NCBI GenBank assembly: GCA_018806985.1
Contig: JADANN010000370.1
Coordinates: 1,098,001 to 1,162,000, forward strand
Direction: 5' to 3'
Origin: Angiostrongylus vasorum
Lineage: Eukaryota > Nematoda > Chromadorea > Rhabditida > Metastrongylidae
Length of the DNA: 64,000 nucleotides
Shown: positions 59,401 through 64,000 of the stretch, piece by piece
How positions within the stretch are numbered: position 1 is the stretch's first letter
Layout: every line of letters begins with the position of its first letter
Made by a program: the position numbers and the translations under genes
The notes under the pieces: generated by a model
Databases searched by the model: none
The model's input: the letters and a program-made list of their open reading frames with translations, nothing else
Told to the model about the DNA's origin: nothing

Positions 59401-59714
59401 CTCATAAATTGAAAGACTGGATGTCAAAAAAGCCCTTCTACCAGCAATTTATCTTTGTATTAGAGAGTCGTTAATACTTCCTTGTAGCGTCGGTTTATTT
59501 CCATCTTTTTTCTTGTTAATGATGTAGAAATTCGCCTGTGGCTTCGTACGGTACTCTTCTTCAAAGACAGACTTTTCCTAATAATTCTTTTGTTTGTCTT
59601 CCTTGTTTTTCTACAAAAACACGTCTTGTTTTTGTGTGGTGCTGTTAGAATACCTGTTATTTTGCCCATAGAATAATTGTATATATTCGATATCTCTGTA
59701 TCTATGTTCTTACG

Positions 59715-59994
59715 AAGGGCGCGTGTGTCGCAGTGGTCGGAGGCGCCTTGCAACACGTGGAATCCATCACTGCAACCATGGCCCACCAAGCCTTCCATCT
59801 GGGGTCGGCAAATTGGTAGTAGACTTGTCTAGGAAAATAGTACCACTGTCTTGATACATCGGTAGGCCACTGCGAGTCATTGTAAAGACCAGATATGCAT
59901 TCAATCACCTCCAAACGATGTTAAGTGAAGTCGAATGCATGGCGCATCCCCTCAGGGGATTGATCAACGCCGACAGCTTTATCCTTTATCCTTT
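59715..59994 (+). repeat. SINE-like family A, full length
   Basis: Plus orientation: GGGCGCGTGTGTCGCAGTGG head at 59715, about 280 bp, and tail TTTATCCTTTATCC. The B box is damaged (GTGGAATCCATC). Confidence 0.8.
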
Positions 59995-60487
59995 CTACGT
60001 TTTTTACGAACTGCCCTTTTTTTAGCCGACGCAAGCTTGGTATAGTTGCTTATCGCTGTTGTGGTTGTCTTTGTTCAATAGCCGACGTTTCGGCGACCTG
60101 GACGTCTCATGTGTAACAGTAGCCTCACAATTCGGTGAATTATATAGTATTAATGAAGACTCGGCATATGAAAAGACGCTGTTTTTTAAAGACCACCCAC
60201 TTTCCTGTAAGGTGACATGTCGCATATGATAGTGGTGCATTCGTCCTTGGCTGGAAGACGAACAGGAACAGATGAACGAGTGCTTTCAATTGCTAAACCG
60301 ACAGTCGGAATACATAAAATTTAGGCAATAACAACCTACCGAGGGCTGCCCCCATTCTTAAACATCCAAAACCTTCACCTACTCTATTCGATCCCAGTGA
60401 ATCACTTTTCAAACGTTTGAGAAACCCATCTGCTGCAAAAATTACAGTTACAGCTCCCTCACGAGGTTGTAGATGCCACTGAAATAT

Positions 60488-61755
60488 TAAGTTATTCCGA
60501 AATAAATGAGCGTTTTAAAATATTTGTTGTTTTAAAGTATTTTTTTAACACAAAAGTATTTTTTGTCCCTTGAAACGTCATACTTTATTAGAAAGCTGAC
60601 TTTAAGCTCTTTCTAAACATTTTTTTTACATTTTGTCAGGAATTGAATTTTTACTAATTTTTAAGCTTCGCAAGATCGTTTGTAAAATTTTCTTTTATGA
60701 GTTCAAACTCGGTCGAAGTGGAGCAGAGACGACTCGAAACATTAATGAAGTTTGGGTTGAAGGTAGTGTTGGTGAATCGACAGCGCGGACATGGTTTCGG
60801 AAATTCCGATCTGCTGATTCCGACCTCGAAGATAAGGAAAGCCGTGGACATCCCATAGAACTTTAGCACGATGAATTAAAGGCATTGATAAAAGCAAACA
60901 CGCGAAAAACTGTATGAGAGCTTGCAGAACAACTAGGCGCAAGCACAGGGACAATTTCCACTTATTTGAATCGCGTAGGAAAAAACAAAAAAAACTCGAC
61001 AAGTGGGTATAGCACGGATTAAACGATAACCAAAACAATCGCCATTTTGAAGTGTCGTCTTCTCTTATTCTTCGCAACAAAAAATGACCCTGTTTTGGTT
61101 TAAATTGTCGCGTGCAACGAGAACTGAATTATGTACGACAACTGGCGAAGTTCAGCTCAATGAATGGATGGCGATCACGCTCCACAGCACTTCTCAAAGC
61201 CGAAATTGCACCAAAAAAGGCTATGGTAACTGTTTTGTGATCTGCAAGCCGGGTTGATTCATCACTGCTTTTGAATCCGGGTGAAACGATTACGGCAAAG
61301 AAGTACTGCCAACAAATTGACAAAAGGCACCGTGAACTCCGTGAACAACGACCGGCATTAGTCAATAAAAAAACGACTAATCCTTCTCCACGACAACGCC
61401 CGGCCTCGCGTTGCTGAACCAGCGCTTCAGAAGTTGAACGAGCTGGGCTACGAAACTTTGCCTCATCCACCATATTTGTCAGAGTCTCGCCTATCGACCG
61501 TCATTTTTTCAAGTACCTTGACAACTTCTTGCGCGAGAAATGCTTAACCCATCACGACGACGCAAAAAATGCCTTCAACGAATTCATCGCTTCCAGAACT
61601 ACAGAATTTTGTGCAACTGAAATAAACTTCTTTATTGTTGGCAAAAATGCATAAATCCAAATGTTTTTTACTTTGATTGACAAGGTTTTGTTTGAAGCAA
61701 GTTATGACATTTTAATCAATGTGGTTAAAAACGCTCATTTATTTCTGAACAGCCA
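60488..61755 (+). mobile_element. Mariner DNA transposon, decayed, both inverted repeats present
   Basis: About 1.27 kb, the usual mariner length. Matching terminal inverted repeats: CCGAAATAAATGAGCGTTTT near 60497 and the reverse complement AAAACGCTCATTTATTTCTG at about 61727-61747. Between them is a broken plus-strand transposase. There is no intact frame, so the element is inert, though the ends are well kept. Confidence 0.9.
60633..61650 (+). pseudogene. Mariner transposase pseudogene
   Basis: The N-terminal DNA-binding part reads FKLGRSGAETTRNINEVW, ARTWFRKFRSADSDLEDKES, then a stop near 60864. The second helix-turn-helix follows with another stop (ELAEQLGASTGTISTYLNRV). In the catalytic part, the block that should hold the first Asp (GDEKW type) reads ACNEN and is lost. 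The LILLHDNARPRVAEPALQKL block with its Asp and HDNARPH-like motif is kept at 61378-61440, followed by NELGYETLPHPPY. The C-terminal REKCLTHHDDAKNAFNEF-like stretch is in another frame. Confidence 0.85.
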
Positions 61756-62329
61756 AATAGGATTTTCTTCCATCGTGTGAGGAATCCTGCGGGATTACGC
61801 AAAAAACAACGTCGGCGATTTGTCCACACCCCCAAACATCTTCCAGACGATGTCGGCTTGCGATAATAAACTGAATCGAGCCAATTGCACTAATTAGGCT
61901 AGATGCGTGCTATATCGCCACTAGAATGAAGTGGAATTGAGCGAAAAAAAATAGAACTGGTCCATGATCAGCGTCCACAAAGAGTTGAACCTTCTTTTAT
62001 ATCAAACCACAATACAAAATTTCATAAATCTTTTTATATCCTAACAAGTGGCTCTTCATTACTGCTGTCACTACTTATCACGCTGTTTTCTTCTGCCTGA
62101 GTCACTGCGAACTTTTGATTGCGACAGTTATGAGTCTTAGCCGTTACGCAACGAAGTCCTTGTTCATCTCATCACGTTTCATAGTCTGCAAAAAGTCACA
62201 CTGGTTGCTCATCCTAGTTGAGCAGCAGTTCCTAAAATTCTATAAAGTTCACAATCACATGTTTGCCAATGCCAATTGCATTTTATTTGTTATCTATTTT
62301 ACATGACCCGTTACGTCCAGTGTGCGAAT

Positions 62330-62692
62330 CCACGCAACAAAAAAATGCCTTAAACGAATTTTTCGCTTACAGAGCTACAGAATTTTCTGCAACTGGAATA
62401 AATTGTTGTTCATTGTTGGCAAAAATGCATGAAGGCTATCACTTCTTCAAGCACCTTGAGAAGTTCCTGCGCGAGAAATGCTTCACGAACCACGCAAAAA
62501 ATGCCTTAAACGAATTCATCGCTTCCAGAAGTCCAGAACTTAATGCAACTAAAACAAATAAAATCGTTTTTGTTAAGAAAAGTGCTGATTTTAGTTGTTT
62601 TTACTTCGTTCGATGAAGTTCCGTTTGAAGCAAGTTATGACATTGTAAATAATACAGTTAAAAAATGCTCATCTATTTCCAAATCACCTGAT
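62330..62692 (+). mobile_element. Second mariner fragment (3' third, with 3' inverted repeat)
   Basis: The plus strand encodes HFFKHLEKFLREKCFTNHAK, NALNEFIASRSPELNATKTN and then 3' UTR sequence parallel to the element at 60.5 kb. It ends in a diverged inverted repeat (AAAAATGCTCATCTATTTCC, near 62662). It also repeats the NALNEF...ATEFSATGIN motif near 62340-62400, so part of the transposase end is duplicated within the fragment. Confidence 0.72.
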
Positions 62693-64000
62693 AGGTTCTA
62701 TCTTCATGTGCTTTTTCTCGTTTCTTTATTGCCAGTCTGGTCAACAACAAAAATCCAATGTTCTTCAATGTATAGCAGTGAGTTTGTCCCAATGCTTGGA
62801 TGTTCTTGATTCGTCTTTCGGTACTTGCTAAATGGATCTCTAAAATCCTGCTGAGTTCTTATTTTTTCTATATGAACAGTTAGTTCATATGTTTTGGTTT
62901 TTACTGCACTTATTCATTTATATGACTCGTTTTCATATAATTTCTAGAGGTCCCAGCAAGCCCTTTCTTCGTTTGTTGCCTCGCATCCATTATATCTTCA
63001 AAGATGTTCGGATTTGCGCACAGGTTCGATCCCGACTTGAAGAATTTGTCTTTTTCATGAATATCGTTGAATACTGATCGACTTGATTTTGCTTGGAATG
63101 CTGAGATAGCATAGCACTGATAGAACGTTCTAATCTCTTTACCATAGACGCCTAGTGGTCTCTAAGAATCAAAGAATACCTTTCACAAAGAAGTCTTGTA
63201 GCATTGTTCCTACCTCGAAGGAATGTAAAGCTTGATTTAGCCAAGCTGTGGATCGAACCAGAAAACACGCGCGTATCACTCATTGCACGGCATCACTGGC
63301 CATTGTGTGTCCTGGGCCTGTTATAGTAGAGTCGGATTTCGATCTCTGATGCTCGTTCTTGTACTTCCACTACTCTTTCCCTTAATGAACTGCGCCGAAC
63401 TGCAGTACATCAGAAACGAGTTGTTCATTTCACCTCCGAAGTCCGCGATCACATGCTGAGCGCAATTTTTCCCGTTTTTTCGTTTTCATTTCTTTCGAGT
63501 CGTTTTGTTTTTCAGGAATAAATGAACACCGAACGTTCAATGATGCACTCTTTGAGCTGCAAGTGACAATGTTTTTCTCGCAGAAATTAATTACGAATTC
63601 TAAACTTCACTACGAAAGAACTGCATGGAGCACTTAACTGCCGCAATCATGCCTCACTCCTTGAAAAAAATACTTCCACGAATCCATTTGGGCCGACTTT
63701 CTTCTATTATTTTTTTCCAGTTGTTTTCTCTTAAATTCGTTGATTTCTCTTTATTTCATTCTATTTTTTAGCCGAGGGGATATGAAAATAAAGAAATACG
63801 ATCGGATTGTCTGATTGGTTTTAATTTTGTCAGGGGTTTTTTTTCCAGTGTGAAATTAAATTTCCCACTAATATCGCACTAGTAAACTTTTCTGGTGAGA
63901 AAAAAACTACTGGTTATCGAACTTCCGTGCTAACAGATAATTTAGGAAATTTCAGATTGAAAAACAGACGTTTCATTTCATACGCCAGACGACAGCGCAT

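Noticed and set aside
1..64000. CRISPR arrays, operons with ribosome binding sites, bacterial terminators
   Set aside because: Nothing of the kind is present; genes are interrupted by spliceosomal introns.

Overview
This is a eukaryotic, intron-rich, AT-rich window dominated by decayed transposable elements. It looks like a clade V (strongylid, hookworm-like) parasitic nematode. The reasons are short GTRAG donors and TTTCAG-type acceptors, very large repeat-filled introns, remnants of RTE, BEL/Pao and mariner elements, and host genes whose encoded motifs resemble Caenorhabditis-type proteins. No bacterial signals are present.

Layout. (1) About 3.3-15.4 kb, plus strand: a Cys-loop ligand-gated ion channel subunit. 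Eleven exons can be joined in frame, from the extracellular domain through TM3. One intron exceeds 7 kb and is packed with repeats. (2) 16-21 kb: gene-poor, with tRNA-like repeats, an inverted repeat pair and an (AT)n tract. (3) 21-27.2 kb, plus: a decayed BEL/Pao LTR retrotransposon (gag, protease, RT, RNase H, integrase, possible env-like remnant). (4) 29-31 kb, minus: an RTE LINE interrupted by unrelated DNA, then a 0.9 kb fold-back (long inverted repeat) element at 31-31.9 kb. (5) 32.5-34.7 kb, minus: a BTB/POZ-like gene. (6) 36.3-40.5 kb, minus: a complete nine-exon AMP-activated protein kinase beta subunit (296 aa). (7) 42.3-49.5 kb, plus: a Schlafen-like (AlbA-type) gene, divergent from the AMPK beta gene. 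(8) 50-52.9 kb, minus: a near full-length but broken RTE LINE with endonuclease and RT. (9) 53-64 kb: SINE-like copies, an RTE 3' fragment, a degenerate mariner with both inverted repeats, and a second mariner fragment.

The host genes have separate functions: neuronal or muscle signalling, energy sensing, a BTB protein, and a possible RNA-processing nuclease-fold protein. Three short repeat families recur throughout. Family A is about 280 bp with a tRNA-like A box and B box and a TTTATCC tail. Family D is a unit of roughly 330 bp with a tRNA-like core. Family B is about 390 bp and shares its 3' end with the RTE LINE fragments at 9.6-10.1 and 58.7-59.2 kb, as expected of a non-autonomous element mobilised by that LINE. 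A fourth family (C) is a fold-back element with a conserved motif in its arms.

Gene models were made by eye from splice signals, reading phase and protein family patterns. The channel's 5' and 3' ends, the Schlafen-like gene's 3' end and the BTB gene's ends are not settled.
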